In this document: piece after piece, positions 46,020 to 54,650 of the stretch
How the letters are laid out: each line of letters starts with the position of its first letter
How positions within the stretch are numbered: the first letter of the stretch is position 1
Assembly (NCBI GenBank): GCA_964531695.1
Contig: CAZHEH010000008.1
Location: 1 to 64,000, forward strand
DNA length: 64,000 bases
Direction: 5' to 3'
From: JAGXKT01 sp964531695
Lineage (GTDB): Bacteria > Planctomycetota > Phycisphaerae > SM23-33
Notes under the pieces: generated by a model
Database searches by the model: none
What the model was told of the DNA's origin: nothing
The model's input: the letters and a program-made list of their open reading frames with translations, nothing else
Position numbers and translations under genes: made by a program

Positions 46020-46048
46020 TTGACTTGACCTCGCCGGCGGCATAGCTT
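46020..46048 (+). promoter_or_regulatory. promoter for the secreted hypothetical protein
   Basis: TTGACT (46020-46025), 17 bases and TAGCTT (46043-46048), 65 bases before ATG 46113. Confidence 0.5.
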
Positions 46049-46112
46049 GTGTGCAGTCGGCAGTTTATCTGTGCCGATACGTCCACGGGACGATCCAAGG
46101 CAGGAGCCCACC

Positions 46113-46775
46113 ATGAGACACAAAGCCGCGGCCGTCGGACTCACGCTGGCCATGCTGTTCCTTGTCGCGGGTGACAGCTCGGGACGGATCCCCCGCCCGT
46201 CCGTGACGGAGGAGAACTGGCAGCTCGAGTTTGAGTTCAAGGCCCTCGAGCCGATTCAGTTGGAGGTCGCCGGCGAGCGCCGAACGTACTGGTACCTTCG
46301 CTACACCGTGATCAACCGCACCGGCGACGACCGGCCCTTCACGCCCGACTTCACGCTGTACTCGGAGCGGGGCGAGTTGCATCAGGCGGGCTTCCAGGTG
46401 CCGCATCAGGCGTACGAGATCATCCGCAAGCGGCACAATGACCCCCTGCTCCGCACGCCGGTGGGCATGATGGGCAAGCTGCTCCAGGGCGAGGACAACG
46501 CCAAGCACGGCATCGCCATTTGGCCGGACTTCGACGCCGAGAGCGGCTTCGTGGACATCTTCGTCGGCGGACTCAGCGGCGAGGTCCAGGAGATCCCACT
46601 GCCCAAGCCGATCAAGAAGACACTGCGCCTGCCCGACGGGAAGACCAAGGAAATCACGAAGCGCACGCTGATCCTGTCCAAGACGCTGAACCTTCGTTTC
46701 AAGATCGCGGGAGAGGTAGCGGCCCGCCATCGCGCCGAGCCGGAGCTGGTCTTCGGCAAGTGGGTGATGCGGTAG
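46113..46775 (+). CDS. Hypothetical secreted protein
   Basis: The 220-aa protein has an N-terminal signal peptide (AVGLTLAMLFLVAGDSSG, cut near residue 23) and a beta-rich body (LEFEFKALEPIQLE, TYWYLRYTVINRTG). No family is recognised; the body is reminiscent of planctomycete periplasmic proteins of unknown function. CAGGAG lies 6 bases before ATG 46113. Confidence 0.68.
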   Translation: MRHKAAAVGLTLAMLFLVAGDSSGRIPRPSVTEENWQLEFEFKALEPIQLEVAGERRTYWYLRYTVINRTGDDRPFTPDFTLYSERGELHQAGFQVPHQAYEIIRKRHNDPLLRTPVGMMGKLLQGEDNAKHGIAIWPDFDAESGFVDIFVGGLSGEVQEIPLPKPIKKTLRLPDGKTKEITKRTLILSKTLNLRFKIAGEVAARHRAEPELVFGKWVMR

Positions 46776-46778
46776 CAC

Positions 46779-46807
46779 TTGACGCCGGACGGGCGCGCGA
46801 GTACGAT
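46779..46807 (+). promoter_or_regulatory. promoter for the rpmA-obgE operon
   Basis: TTGACG (46779-46784), 17 bases and TACGAT (46802-46807), 72 bases before rpmA. Confidence 0.6.
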
Positions 46808-46878
46808 AACTGATCTGTACTTGACCCCAAACTCCAACCGTATCCGCCGACGGCGGGACCGATAGCGGAGCCGAAGCC

Positions 46879-47112
46879 ATGGCACACAAGAAGGGACAGG
46901 GATCGACGCGCAACGGGCGCGACAGCAACGCCCAGCGGCGCGGCGTGAAGCGATACGGCGGGCAGGCCGTCCAGGCCGGCGGCATCATCATCCGCCAGTG
47001 CGGCACGCCGTTCAAGCCCGGCGCCAACGTCCGCAGGGGCCGCGACGACACGTTGTTCGCCGTCGCCGACGGCAAGGTAAGCTTCCGTGGGAGATACGTC
47101 GACGTCGTCTGA
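46879..47112 (+). CDS. rpmA: 50S ribosomal protein L27
   Basis: The 77-aa protein starts MAHKKGQGSTRNGRDSNAQR, has no cleavable N-terminal extension, and has the conserved GGIIIRQCGTPFKPGANV core. L27 reaches the peptidyl transferase centre. In many bacteria rplU (L21) precedes rpmA; here the upstream gene is a secreted hypothetical protein and rpmA has its own promoter. obgE follows after 105 bases. Confidence 0.97.
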   Translation: MAHKKGQGSTRNGRDSNAQRRGVKRYGGQAVQAGGIIIRQCGTPFKPGANVRRGRDDTLFAVADGKVSFRGRYVDVV

Positions 47113-47217
47113 CGCCCGCGCGCCCCACGACAGATTCCGGTACGGCCATTCCAGCCCCCGTCCGCAGCCCGGCCGGGGGCTGAATCGTGCCAGCCCCCCG
47201 CACAGCCGCATCTCGCC

Positions 47218-48204
47218 ATGTTCGTAGACGAAGCCGAAATCATCGCCATCGCCGGAGACGGCGGCGATGGCTGCGTCGCCTTTCGCCGGGAGAAGTTCGT
47301 GCCCCGCGGCGGTCCGAGCGGCGGAGACGGAGGACGCGGCGGCAGCGTGTACCTCGTCGCCGACGCGGCGTACAACACGCTTCAGCACCTGGCCGGGAAG
47401 CATCACTGGCGGGCCGAGCAAGGCGGGCGCGGCGAGGGCGGCAATCGCCACGGCCGCAAGGGGCAGGCCCTGCACGTTCGCGTCCCGCCGGGGACCGTCA
47501 TCCGAGACGCGGTGACGCAACTGACGCTCAAGGACCTCGCCGCGGAGGGAGAGTCCGTTTGCGTCGCCGCCGGCGGCCGGGGCGGTCGCGGCAACGCCTT
47601 CTTCAAGAGCCCGACGAACCAGGCCCCCCGGAACGCCGAGCCGGGAGAGCCGGGCGAGCAGCGGACGGTCCACCTCGAGCTGAAGCTCATTGCCGACGCC
47701 GGCCTGGTCGGCAAGCCCAACGCCGGCAAGAGCACGCTGCTGTCGCGGCTGTCGGCCGCCCGGCCGAAGATCGCCGCGTACCCGTTCACTACGCTGGAGC
47801 CCTGCCTGGGCATCGTCGAGCTGAGCCGCTTCCGGCGCTTCATCATGGCGGACATCCCCGGCCTCATCGAGGGCGCCCACGCCGGCGCGGGGCTGGGCGA
47901 CGAGTTCCTGCGCCACGTAGAGCGGACCCGCCTGCTCGTGCACGTAGTCGACATCCTCCCGCTCGAAGGAGACCCGGTCGCGGACTACCGGGCCATCCGG
48001 GCCGAGCTGGCCGGCTATTCGGACGCTCTCGCCGACACGCCCGAGATCGTCGTGGCGAACAAGATGGACCTGACCGGCGCGGCCGAGGCGCTCGACCGCC
48101 TGCGGCAAGAGGCCGGCGCGGAAGTTCACCCCGTCAGCGCCGTGACCGGCGAGGGCCTCGAGCCGCTGACCGAGCGAATCTGGCAAGCCCTTGCCCCCGA
48201 GTGA
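47218..48204 (+). CDS. obgE: GTPase Obg
   Basis: Obg is an essential GTPase in 50S maturation and stress control. The 328-aa protein has the glycine-rich Obg fold (residues 1-158; GDGGDGCVAFRREKFVPRGG) and a G domain with LVGKPNAGKSTLLS (G1), DIPGLIEGAH (G3) and NKMDL (G4). It lacks the optional C-terminal OCT domain. Its stop lies before the coaX start at 48248, in the same direction; rpmA-obgE-coaX-mnmE-like appears to be one operon. Confidence 0.95.
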   Translation: MFVDEAEIIAIAGDGGDGCVAFRREKFVPRGGPSGGDGGRGGSVYLVADAAYNTLQHLAGKHHWRAEQGGRGEGGNRHGRKGQALHVRVPPGTVIRDAVTQLTLKDLAAEGESVCVAAGGRGGRGNAFFKSPTNQAPRNAEPGEPGEQRTVHLELKLIADAGLVGKPNAGKSTLLSRLSAARPKIAAYPFTTLEPCLGIVELSRFRRFIMADIPGLIEGAHAGAGLGDEFLRHVERTRLLVHVVDILPLEGDPVADYRAIRAELAGYSDALADTPEIVVANKMDLTGAAEALDRLRQEAGAEVHPVSAVTGEGLEPLTERIWQALAPE

Positions 48205-48247
48205 GCCGCGCGGACAATGGCAGGCGCCCCCCAAGCGAAAGAACCGG

Positions 48248-49033
48248 ATGGTAGGCACACACGACAAGATTCCGCACGTCCTGGCCTGTGACGTCGGCAA
48301 CACGGCCGTGCATCTCGCACACGTCAACGGCGACTGCCTTACCCCGCAGGAGCGTCATACGATCGGCGACTTGGGCGACCTCGGCGGCGCGCTGGCCCGC
48401 CTTTGGGAAGCCATGCCGGAGCCGAAGAAACTCGTGGCCGCCAGCGTGAACCCGTCCGGCCTCAAGGCCCTGGAGGCCGCCGCCGCGGAGGCCACCGCTG
48501 TAGCGCCGCTGGTGGTCGGGCGAGAGCTGCCCCTGCCGATGCCGACGGAGGTCGAGCAGCCGAACGAGGTCGGCGTCGACCGGCTCTGCTGCGCCGTGGC
48601 CGCCTACGACCGCATCGGCGACGCGTGCGTGGTGGCGGACTTCGGCACGGCGATCACCGTCGACTGCGTCGGTCCCGACGGGGCCTTCCTGGGGGGAGCC
48701 ATCCTGCCCGGGCTGCGAATGGCGGCCGAGTGCCTGCACACGAGCACCGCCGGCCTGCCGAGCATCCGGCCGCGCGAGGTCGACTGGGTGTTCGGCAAGA
48801 ACACGGAGCAGGCGATCCTCAGCGGGATCATCCGCGGCACGCGCGGCGCCTTACGGGAGCTGGTCGAGGCGTACGCGACCGAGTTGGGCCGCTGGCCCTC
48901 GCTCATCCTGACCGGCGGGGATGCGCGGCTGGTCTGCCCCGAACCTGGGGCGGAAGGGCTCGTGCAGGCCGTCGTCGACGACCTGGTCCTGCGCGGCGTG
49001 GCGGCCGCGTATTACCGAACGCTGCTCCGCTGA
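48248..49033 (+). CDS. coaX: Type III pantothenate kinase
   Basis: CoaX performs the first step of CoA synthesis. The 261-aa protein has the ASKHA phosphate motifs: LACDVGNTAVHLA near the N-terminus, GVDRLCCAVAAYD, VVADFGTAITVD and GGAILPGLRMAAECLH. Length matches the family (about 255). ATG 48248 is preferred over an upstream GTG/ATG inside obgE because the family starts just before the DVGNT motif. Confidence 0.92.
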   Translation: MVGTHDKIPHVLACDVGNTAVHLAHVNGDCLTPQERHTIGDLGDLGGALARLWEAMPEPKKLVAASVNPSGLKALEAAAAEATAVAPLVVGRELPLPMPTEVEQPNEVGVDRLCCAVAAYDRIGDACVVADFGTAITVDCVGPDGAFLGGAILPGLRMAAECLHTSTAGLPSIRPREVDWVFGKNTEQAILSGIIRGTRGALRELVEAYATELGRWPSLILTGGDARLVCPEPGAEGLVQAVVDDLVLRGVAAAYYRTLLR

Positions 49034-49040
49034 GCCACGC

Positions 49041-50162
49041 ATGCCCGCCGCAGAACCCACCACGGCCGCCCCGCTGACACCGCCCGGCCGCGGCGCAATC
49101 GGCATTATCGAGCTGCGCGGCCCACGGTGCGGGGCGATGCTCGCGGAGATATTCCGTGGGCCGAGCCCGGCGAGGCCCGGCGCGCTCTGCCTGGGCTGGC
49201 TCGTCGAACCGGACGGCACGCGGCTGGACCAGGTCCTGGTCCTGGCCGAAACCGGCCGCGCCGAAATCCACCTGCACGGTGGGCCGGGCGTCGAGCGGGC
49301 CGCTCTGGAACTGCTCGCCGCGCAGGGAGCCGAGGTCCGGGCGGCACGCGGCGGCGAAGGGCTGCCCGCCGAGCATCCCGCCTGGGCGAACCCCGCCATC
49401 GGCCGGGAGCTGCTGCGGGCGCTGCCCGATGCGCGCACGTCGCTTGTCGTCGCCGCCTTCGCGGCGCAATGGTCCGCCGGGCTGAGCCGCCTGGCGTGTG
49501 AGGCCCGCACAGCGGCTCGCCCCCCCGCCGAACTCGCGGCGGAGCTTCGGGCCACGGCCGGTCGCCTGCCGCGGATGCGGCGATTGCTGGAGCCGGCCGA
49601 GGTGGTCATCGCCGGACCGCCGAACGCGGGCAAGTCGTCCCTGGCCAACGCCCTGGTCGAGCGGCAGGTCAGCGTCGTGCATGATCGGCCGGGAACGACG
49701 CGCGACTGGGTCCGGGAGACGGCCTCCTTCGACGGAGTGCCGGTCGAGCTGACGGACACGGCCGGGCTTTGGGCCACGGAGGACGCGATCGACGCCGAGG
49801 CCGTGGCGCGGGCCCGCCACCGGGCCGAACGGGCCGACCTCGTGCTGCTCGCCTCCCCCCGCGCCGCGGCCGCCGTTCCGGAATGGCTGCACGCCTCGCG
49901 CGTGCTCCGTATCGCGACGAAGTCCGATCTGGTGCCTCCCGGCCCGGATGCGGACGTGTCGGTCTCGACCGTTACGGGAGACGGGCTGCCGGCGCTTCGA
50001 CTCGCCGCGGTCTCCGCGCTCGGCCTGGACGGCCTCGACCCGCAGGCACCGGCCGCATTCACACAGCGGCAGCGGCTGCTTCTCGAACGGGCGGCCGCGG
50101 CCACCGAGGCGGGCCGGACGAACGAGGCGACCGCGGCGCTGGACGAAATGCTCGGGGGCTGA
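49041..50162 (+). CDS. MnmE/TrmE-like GTPase lacking the C-terminal CxGK
   Basis: The 373-aa protein follows the MnmE plan: an N-terminal folate-binding-like domain (GRGAIGIIELRG; AEIHLHGGPGVERAALELL), helical region, and a G domain with AGPPNAGKSSLANAL (G1), RPGTTRDWV (G2), TDTAGLW (G3) and TKSDL (G4). Standard MnmE (about 450 aa) ends in a CIGK motif whose Cys is needed for wobble-uridine modification; this protein ends TAALDEMLGG and has no such Cys. It is about 80 residues short. It may be a reduced MnmE or a paralogue with another role. No mnmG is near. Confidence 0.82.
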   Translation: MPAAEPTTAAPLTPPGRGAIGIIELRGPRCGAMLAEIFRGPSPARPGALCLGWLVEPDGTRLDQVLVLAETGRAEIHLHGGPGVERAALELLAAQGAEVRAARGGEGLPAEHPAWANPAIGRELLRALPDARTSLVVAAFAAQWSAGLSRLACEARTAARPPAELAAELRATAGRLPRMRRLLEPAEVVIAGPPNAGKSSLANALVERQVSVVHDRPGTTRDWVRETASFDGVPVELTDTAGLWATEDAIDAEAVARARHRAERADLVLLASPRAAAAVPEWLHASRVLRIATKSDLVPPGPDADVSVSTVTGDGLPALRLAAVSALGLDGLDPQAPAAFTQRQRLLLERAAAATEAGRTNEATAALDEMLGG

Positions 50163-50174
50163 CGCCGACCCGCC

Positions 50175-52415
50175 CTACGGGCCGTCCAGCAACTCCACGC
50201 TGGTATGGGCCAGCTTGATCGTCTTCGGCCCGCTGTCCTGGAAGAAGATCTCCGCGCGAGTCTCCGGCCACGGCTGGGAAACCTTGAGTACCTGCCCGGC
50301 GCCGAACTTCGGGTGGTGCACGCGGCAGCCCGGCCTGAGGTACTCGTATTCCGGGGGCATCGGGTGCTCGCGGGCTATTGCCTCGATCATCTCCCGCTCC
50401 TCGTGCGGGTCGGCCGAGCCGCCCGCGTAGAACCCGCCCCGGCGGGCCGCGCCGGCCCGGTCGAGCCCGGCCGGAGGACGCACCGGCGCCGTCTGGTCCT
50501 CGAACTCGACATGCTCCCGGCCGATCTCGTCGAGGAACGGCGAGGCCGCCTGCGGGCGGTTCTGTCCGCGCAGGCGACGCCGGCGGGCGCACGTCAGCGT
50601 CAGCCCATCCTGCGCGCGGGTCATCCCGACGAAGGCAAGCCGGCGCTCCTCCTCCACATCCGCCTCGCTCGCCCGACCGAAGCCCCGCGGCTCCCGGCGG
50701 AACGGCAGCAGCCCGTCCTCGCAGCCGACGACATACACGCACGGGAATTCGAGCCCCTTGGCCGCGTGCAGCGTCATCAGCGTCACCGCCCCACCGCCAC
50801 CCTCGAAGTGGTCCAGGTCGGACACCAAGCTCACCTGATACAGGTACTCGCCCAGCGTGCCGCCCTCGGTCCGCTCGTCGAACTCCGCGGCCGTGCTGAT
50901 CAGCTCGTCGATGTTCGAGCGCTGCTGACGGTTCTCCTCGTCGTCGCCGGCGAGCGCTTCGGCCATGCCGCTGCGGCGGTACACGTCCTCCATGGTGTCC
51001 CGCACCGAGCGGCCCTCCGCCGCCTCGGCCATGGCGGCGATGCCGTCCGCGAACGCCCGGACGCGTGACGCCGCGCGGCCCAAGGCCTCGGGGGTCGCCT
51101 GCCCCGCGGCCGCCAGCATGGACACACCCGTTCGCTCGGCCGCCGCCTCCAAGCGGCCGACGGTCGTGTCGCCGATACCCCGCGTCGGCGTGTTGATGAT
51201 CCGCCGGCAGCTCAGGTCGTCCCGCGGGTTGACCATCAGTTTCAAATACGCCAGCAGGTCCTTGACCTCGCGGCGATTGAAGAACTCCACTCCCCGCGCG
51301 ACGCGGTACGGAATGCCCGCCCGGAAGAGCGTCTCCTCCAGCACGCGGGACAGGGAGTTGACGCGGTAGAACACGGCCGTGTCGCCGTAGTCACGGCCGG
51401 CGTTGCGGGCGGCCTCGATTCGCTCGGCGACGGCTCGGGCCTCGGCCCTTTCGTCGTCGCAGGAGATGACCCGGACCGGCTCGCCGCCCTCGCGGCGGGA
51501 CCACAGGTCCTTCCGCTTGCGCTGCCGGTTGCAGGCGATCAGGCGGGACGCGGCGCCAAGGATCGGTTGCGTCGAGCGGTAGTTCTCCTCGAGCCGGACG
51601 ACCTCCGCGTTGGGGTAGTCCGTCTCGAATTCCATGATGTTGCGGATATCCGCGCCGCGCCAGGCGTAGATACTCTGGTCCGGATCGCCCGTGGCGCAGA
51701 TGTTCTCGTGCGCGACGGCGATGCCGTGGGCGATGATGTACTGGGCGTGGTTGGTGTCCTGGTACTCGTCGATCAGGACGTACCGGTACCGCCTACCGAG
51801 CAGGGCCCGGACCTCCGGCCGGTCGCGCAGCAGCATCGCGGTCCGGAGCAGCAGATCATCGAAGTCCAGGGCGTTGTTCTCGCGCAGCAGGCGTTCGTAT
51901 TCGCCGAACAGTTCGGCGATCTTGCCGTCGCCGAACGAGTCGGCCTCCTCCGCGAACTGCTGCGGCGTCTTCAGCTCGTTCTTGGCGTTGGAGATGCGTG
52001 CATGCACGCCGGACGGTTGGAAGTGCCCGCCTTTCATGCCCAGCCGCTCCAGCGCCTGCCGCGTAATGCGGAGCTGGTCGTCGCGGTCGTAGATGCTGTA
52101 ATTCGGCTCAAGCCCCGCCTCGCCGGCGAACTCCCGCAGCAGCCGGGCGCAGACCGAGTGGAACGTGCCGATCGTCGCACCCGCCGGGATCCCCAGCGCC
52201 GCCACACGCTCCTGCATCTCCCCGGCGGCCTTGTTCGTGAAGGTCAGCGCCAGGACGTTCCACGGCGCCACGCCCGTATGGACGAGGTGGGCGATTCGGC
52301 GGGTGATTACGCGGGTCTTGCCCGACCCGGCGCCGGCGAGCACGAGCAAGGGCCCGTCTCGGTGCAGCACGGCCCGCGTCTGGGGCTCGTTGAGGTCGTG
52401 AAGGTAGTCCGGCAT
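50175..52415 (-). CDS. UvrD/PcrA-type superfamily 1 DNA helicase
   Basis: The 746-aa protein has all SF1A motifs: LNEPQTRAVLHRDGPLLVLAGAGSGKTRV (Q motif and Walker A), LALTFTNKAAGEM (Ia), VLIDEYQDTN (II), GDPDQSIYAWRGAD (III), VRLEENYRST (IV), VTLMTLHAAKGLEFPCVYV (V) and EERRLAFVGMTRAQ (VI), quoted here in parts. It unwinds DNA 3' to 5' in repair and replication restart. The C-terminal region is PcrA-like (YEYLRPGCRVHHPKFGAG, a Tudor-like domain). ATG 52415 has AGGAG very close; the family N-terminus supports it. Confidence 0.93.
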   Translation of the reverse strand: MPDYLHDLNEPQTRAVLHRDGPLLVLAGAGSGKTRVITRRIAHLVHTGVAPWNVLALTFTNKAAGEMQERVAALGIPAGATIGTFHSVCARLLREFAGEAGLEPNYSIYDRDDQLRITRQALERLGMKGGHFQPSGVHARISNAKNELKTPQQFAEEADSFGDGKIAELFGEYERLLRENNALDFDDLLLRTAMLLRDRPEVRALLGRRYRYVLIDEYQDTNHAQYIIAHGIAVAHENICATGDPDQSIYAWRGADIRNIMEFETDYPNAEVVRLEENYRSTQPILGAASRLIACNRQRKRKDLWSRREGGEPVRVISCDDERAEARAVAERIEAARNAGRDYGDTAVFYRVNSLSRVLEETLFRAGIPYRVARGVEFFNRREVKDLLAYLKLMVNPRDDLSCRRIINTPTRGIGDTTVGRLEAAAERTGVSMLAAAGQATPEALGRAASRVRAFADGIAAMAEAAEGRSVRDTMEDVYRRSGMAEALAGDDEENRQQRSNIDELISTAAEFDERTEGGTLGEYLYQVSLVSDLDHFEGGGGAVTLMTLHAAKGLEFPCVYVVGCEDGLLPFRREPRGFGRASEADVEEERRLAFVGMTRAQDGLTLTCARRRRLRGQNRPQAASPFLDEIGREHVEFEDQTAPVRPPAGLDRAGAARRGGFYAGGSADPHEEREMIEAIAREHPMPPEYEYLRPGCRVHHPKFGAGQVLKVSQPWPETRAEIFFQDSGPKTIKLAHTSVELLDGP

Positions 52416-52440
52416 CTCTCCTGTCCGTCGTGCAGAGGCC

Positions 52441-52469
52441 ACTATACCGCCCGAATGGGCCGTAGCCAA
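52441..52469 (-). promoter_or_regulatory. promoter for the helicase gene
   Basis: Minus-strand TTGGCT (52469-52464), 17 bases and TATAGT (52446-52441). Confidence 0.55.
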
Positions 52470-52549
52470 GCACGCCCGTGCCGGCGCGCCAAATGGAGCA
52501 GCCGCTGCTAAAGCCGGGCCCCAGCGAACCGATGAAATAGGCGGTGAAG

Positions 52550-53152
52550 ATGAGTTCCAAGCAACACACGCCGCCGACCGAGACGCACCACAAGCCCGTC
52601 CTGACCACGGGAGAAGTCGCGCGGATCTGCCACGTCGCGCCCCGGACCGTCAGCAAGTGGTTCGACAGCGGCAAGCTTCAGGGCTACCGGATTCCCGGCA
52701 GCGGCGACCGCCGCATTCCGCTGGCCCAGTTGGTCGCCTTCATGCGGGCCCACGAGATGCCGATGGAAGGGCTCTGTGCGGGGCTGTGCCGGGTGCTGGT
52801 GGTGGACCATCACCCGCCGCGGGGTCTGGTCGAGGCAATGGCCGAGACCGGCCATTACGATGTTCGGATCGCGTCCACGGAATTCGAGGCGGGCGTGCTG
52901 GCCGGCACGTTCCACCCGCAGGTCTTCGTGCTGGATCTTTCCTTTGGCGACGAGGAAGCGGCCGAGGTCTGCCGGAGCATCAAAGCCGGCGAGCAGTTCA
53001 GCGGCGCCCATGTGGTCGCGACGGGGGCCTGCCTGACCGGCGTGCGGTGCGAATGGCTGCTGAATCAGGGCTTCGACGTATGCCTGGAAAAGCCCTGGTC
53101 GCCGAGCGAGCTTCTGGGAGCGATCGAGGAAGCCACCGACCTGTCGGGCTGA
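52550..53152 (+). CDS. MerR/excisionase-type HTH fused to receiver domain
   Basis: The 200-aa protein has an N-terminal DNA-binding domain of the BldC/excisionase type (LTTGEVARICHVAPRTVSKWF, wing GDRRIP) at residues 17-70. A receiver-like domain (about 78-200) follows. The receiver keeps the phospho-acceptor Asp (FVLDLSF) and the Lys (LEKPW), but its acidic pair is changed to VVDHHPP, so phosphorylation may be altered. HTH first, receiver second is the reverse of ordinary response regulators. No kinase gene is adjacent. ATG 52550 or GTG 52544 are both possible. Confidence 0.8.
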   Translation: MSSKQHTPPTETHHKPVLTTGEVARICHVAPRTVSKWFDSGKLQGYRIPGSGDRRIPLAQLVAFMRAHEMPMEGLCAGLCRVLVVDHHPPRGLVEAMAETGHYDVRIASTEFEAGVLAGTFHPQVFVLDLSFGDEEAAEVCRSIKAGEQFSGAHVVATGACLTGVRCEWLLNQGFDVCLEKPWSPSELLGAIEEATDLSG

Positions 53153-53281
53153 CGGGCCGGTCCGTGGGGGTCCATGAGAGGGATGCGACCGCCCGGGGGG
53201 GCCGGCGGGGGTAACGCGGTCCAGGATCGTTTTGCGTGCAGCGGGCACGCCACGCCCCACTCGGGCGCGGCGCGCGGAAGA

Positions 53282-53310
53282 GGGCGGCCGGCCCGGAACG
53301 GCCGCCCTTT
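53282..53310 (+). terminator. terminator hairpin after the HTH-receiver gene
   Basis: GGGCGGCCG pairs with CGGCCGCCC around an 8-base loop, followed by TTT. It separates this gene from the promoter at 53355. Confidence 0.5.
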
Positions 53311-53354
53311 CCCATGCGCCCCGGCGGGGCAGATCGCCGGCTTTCAAAAGCTTC

Positions 53355-53383
53355 TTGCACGGCGTCGGCGCGGTCTGCATAAT
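53355..53383 (+). promoter_or_regulatory. promoter for the zinc-ribbon/RNase HI/dnaG operon
   Basis: TTGCAC (53355-53360), 17 bases and CATAAT (53378-53383), 37 bases before ATG 53420. Confidence 0.55.
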
Positions 53384-53419
53384 GCGACTGTCCGTCCTTA
53401 CAAGTGAACAGAGAGCGAT

Positions 53420-54172
53420 ATGGGATCATTGCTGTCAGCGCTGCTGGAACTTCAGTCCGTGGAACGTCAGTTGAGGCAGGTGCAGGCCAGGCGTCGCCGG
53501 CTCACCCGCTCGGCAAATCAACAGCAGCGCAAGGTCGAGGATCTGCGGGCACAGGAGGCCCAGGTCCACGAGACCCTCAATGATCGCCGCCGCCAGGCGG
53601 ACCATGCGTCGCTCGAGGTCCGGACGGCCGAGGAACAGGTCTCTCACCTTCGCGACTCGCTGAACTCCGCCAAGACCAACAAGGAATACGCGGCGATCCT
53701 CACCCAGCTCAATACGGTCAAGGCCGACAACGCCAAGCGCGAGGAAGAGGCCCTGAACATCATGCAGGCCGTCGAGGAGACCCAGCAGCAGCTCGATCAA
53801 TTCCAGCAGCAGATCGCCCACGAGCAGCAGCGGCTGGAGCATATCACCGCCGAGACCGCCGAAGAGGTCAAGCGGCTGGAGGGCATGCTGGAAGAGCTGC
53901 ACGGCAAGCGAGATCAGGCGGCCGCCAACGTGCCGGAGGAGTACCGACGCATCTTCGACCGGGTCGCGGAAAACTACGACGGCGAAGCCATGGCCGTCGT
54001 TGAAAAGCATGGAAACAAGCCCCCGCACGACTACGTCTGCGGGGGCTGCTTCATGAGCATCAACGCCGAGCACGTCAACGCCTTGCAGGTGCGGGACGAG
54101 GTCCGACGCTGCGATTCCTGCGGCCGGATCCTATACATCGAGACCCAGGCACAGAGCGCCCCGACACAGTAG
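53420..54172 (+). CDS. Coiled-coil protein with C4 zinc ribbon (DUF164 family)
   Basis: The 250-aa protein is a long antiparallel coiled coil (residues 5-185, rich in Gln/Glu/Arg) ending in a C4 zinc ribbon: VCGGCF and RCDSCGR. This matches the zf-RING_7/DUF164 family, often found beside RNase H or Nif3 genes and thought to bind nucleic acid. It leads a run of five genes that ends in dnaG and rpoD. A perfect 10-bp inverted repeat (54018-54027 with 54038-54047) lies inside the coding sequence of the zinc ribbon. Confidence 0.85.
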   Translation: MGSLLSALLELQSVERQLRQVQARRRRLTRSANQQQRKVEDLRAQEAQVHETLNDRRRQADHASLEVRTAEEQVSHLRDSLNSAKTNKEYAAILTQLNTVKADNAKREEEALNIMQAVEETQQQLDQFQQQIAHEQQRLEHITAETAEEVKRLEGMLEELHGKRDQAAANVPEEYRRIFDRVAENYDGEAMAVVEKHGNKPPHDYVCGGCFMSINAEHVNALQVRDEVRRCDSCGRILYIETQAQSAPTQ

Positions 54173-54194
54173 AGCCGTCCACGGAAGGACACTC

Positions 54195-54635
54195 ATGCCC
54201 GGAAAGTCCCTGCGGGTCAACCTTTACACGGACGGCGGCGCACGCGGCAACCCGGGCCCGGCCGGGGCGGGAATCGTGCTGCTCGACGCCGACGACGGAC
54301 AGGTCCTGCAAGAGGCCGGCTTCTTCCTCGGCCGCGCGACGAACAACGTGGCCGAGTACACGGCCCTGGTTCGCGGGTTGGAGGTCGCGGAGCAACTTGG
54401 TGCCGTGGAGGTCGCTGTCCATAGTGATTCCGAGCTGCTTGTGAAGCAGATGAAGGGCGAGTACCGCGTCAAGAACCAAAACCTGGCGGTTCTGCACGAC
54501 GAGGCCCGCAAGCTCGAGGACCGCTTCGACCGCGTTCGCTACGAGCACGTTCGGCGCGAGAAGAACGAACGGGCGGATCTCCTGGCCAACAAGGCGATGA
54601 ACCGCAAAGGAAACGTGCGGGACGCGGACGACTGA
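54195..54635 (+). CDS. Ribonuclease HI family protein
   Basis: The 146-aa protein has the four carboxylates of RNase HI: LYTDGGARGNPG (Asp), NNVAEYTAL (Glu), VHSDSELLV (Asp) and NERADLLAN (Asp). It cuts RNA in RNA-DNA hybrids. The NPGPAGAG and single short handle region place it in the RVT_3/RnhA-like subgroup. GGAAGGA lies 6 bases before ATG 54195. It is 22 bases after the zinc-ribbon gene, a common pairing. Confidence 0.93.
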   Translation: MPGKSLRVNLYTDGGARGNPGPAGAGIVLLDADDGQVLQEAGFFLGRATNNVAEYTALVRGLEVAEQLGAVEVAVHSDSELLVKQMKGEYRVKNQNLAVLHDEARKLEDRFDRVRYEHVRREKNERADLLANKAMNRKGNVRDADD

Positions 54636-54650
54636 AGGAGGGCCGAGCCG

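Noticed and set aside
54018..54047. Perfect 10-bp hairpin resembling the tRNA-Lys terminator stem
   Set aside because: It lies within the zinc-ribbon coding sequence, has no T tract and is explained by the codons for the CGGC zinc knuckle region.
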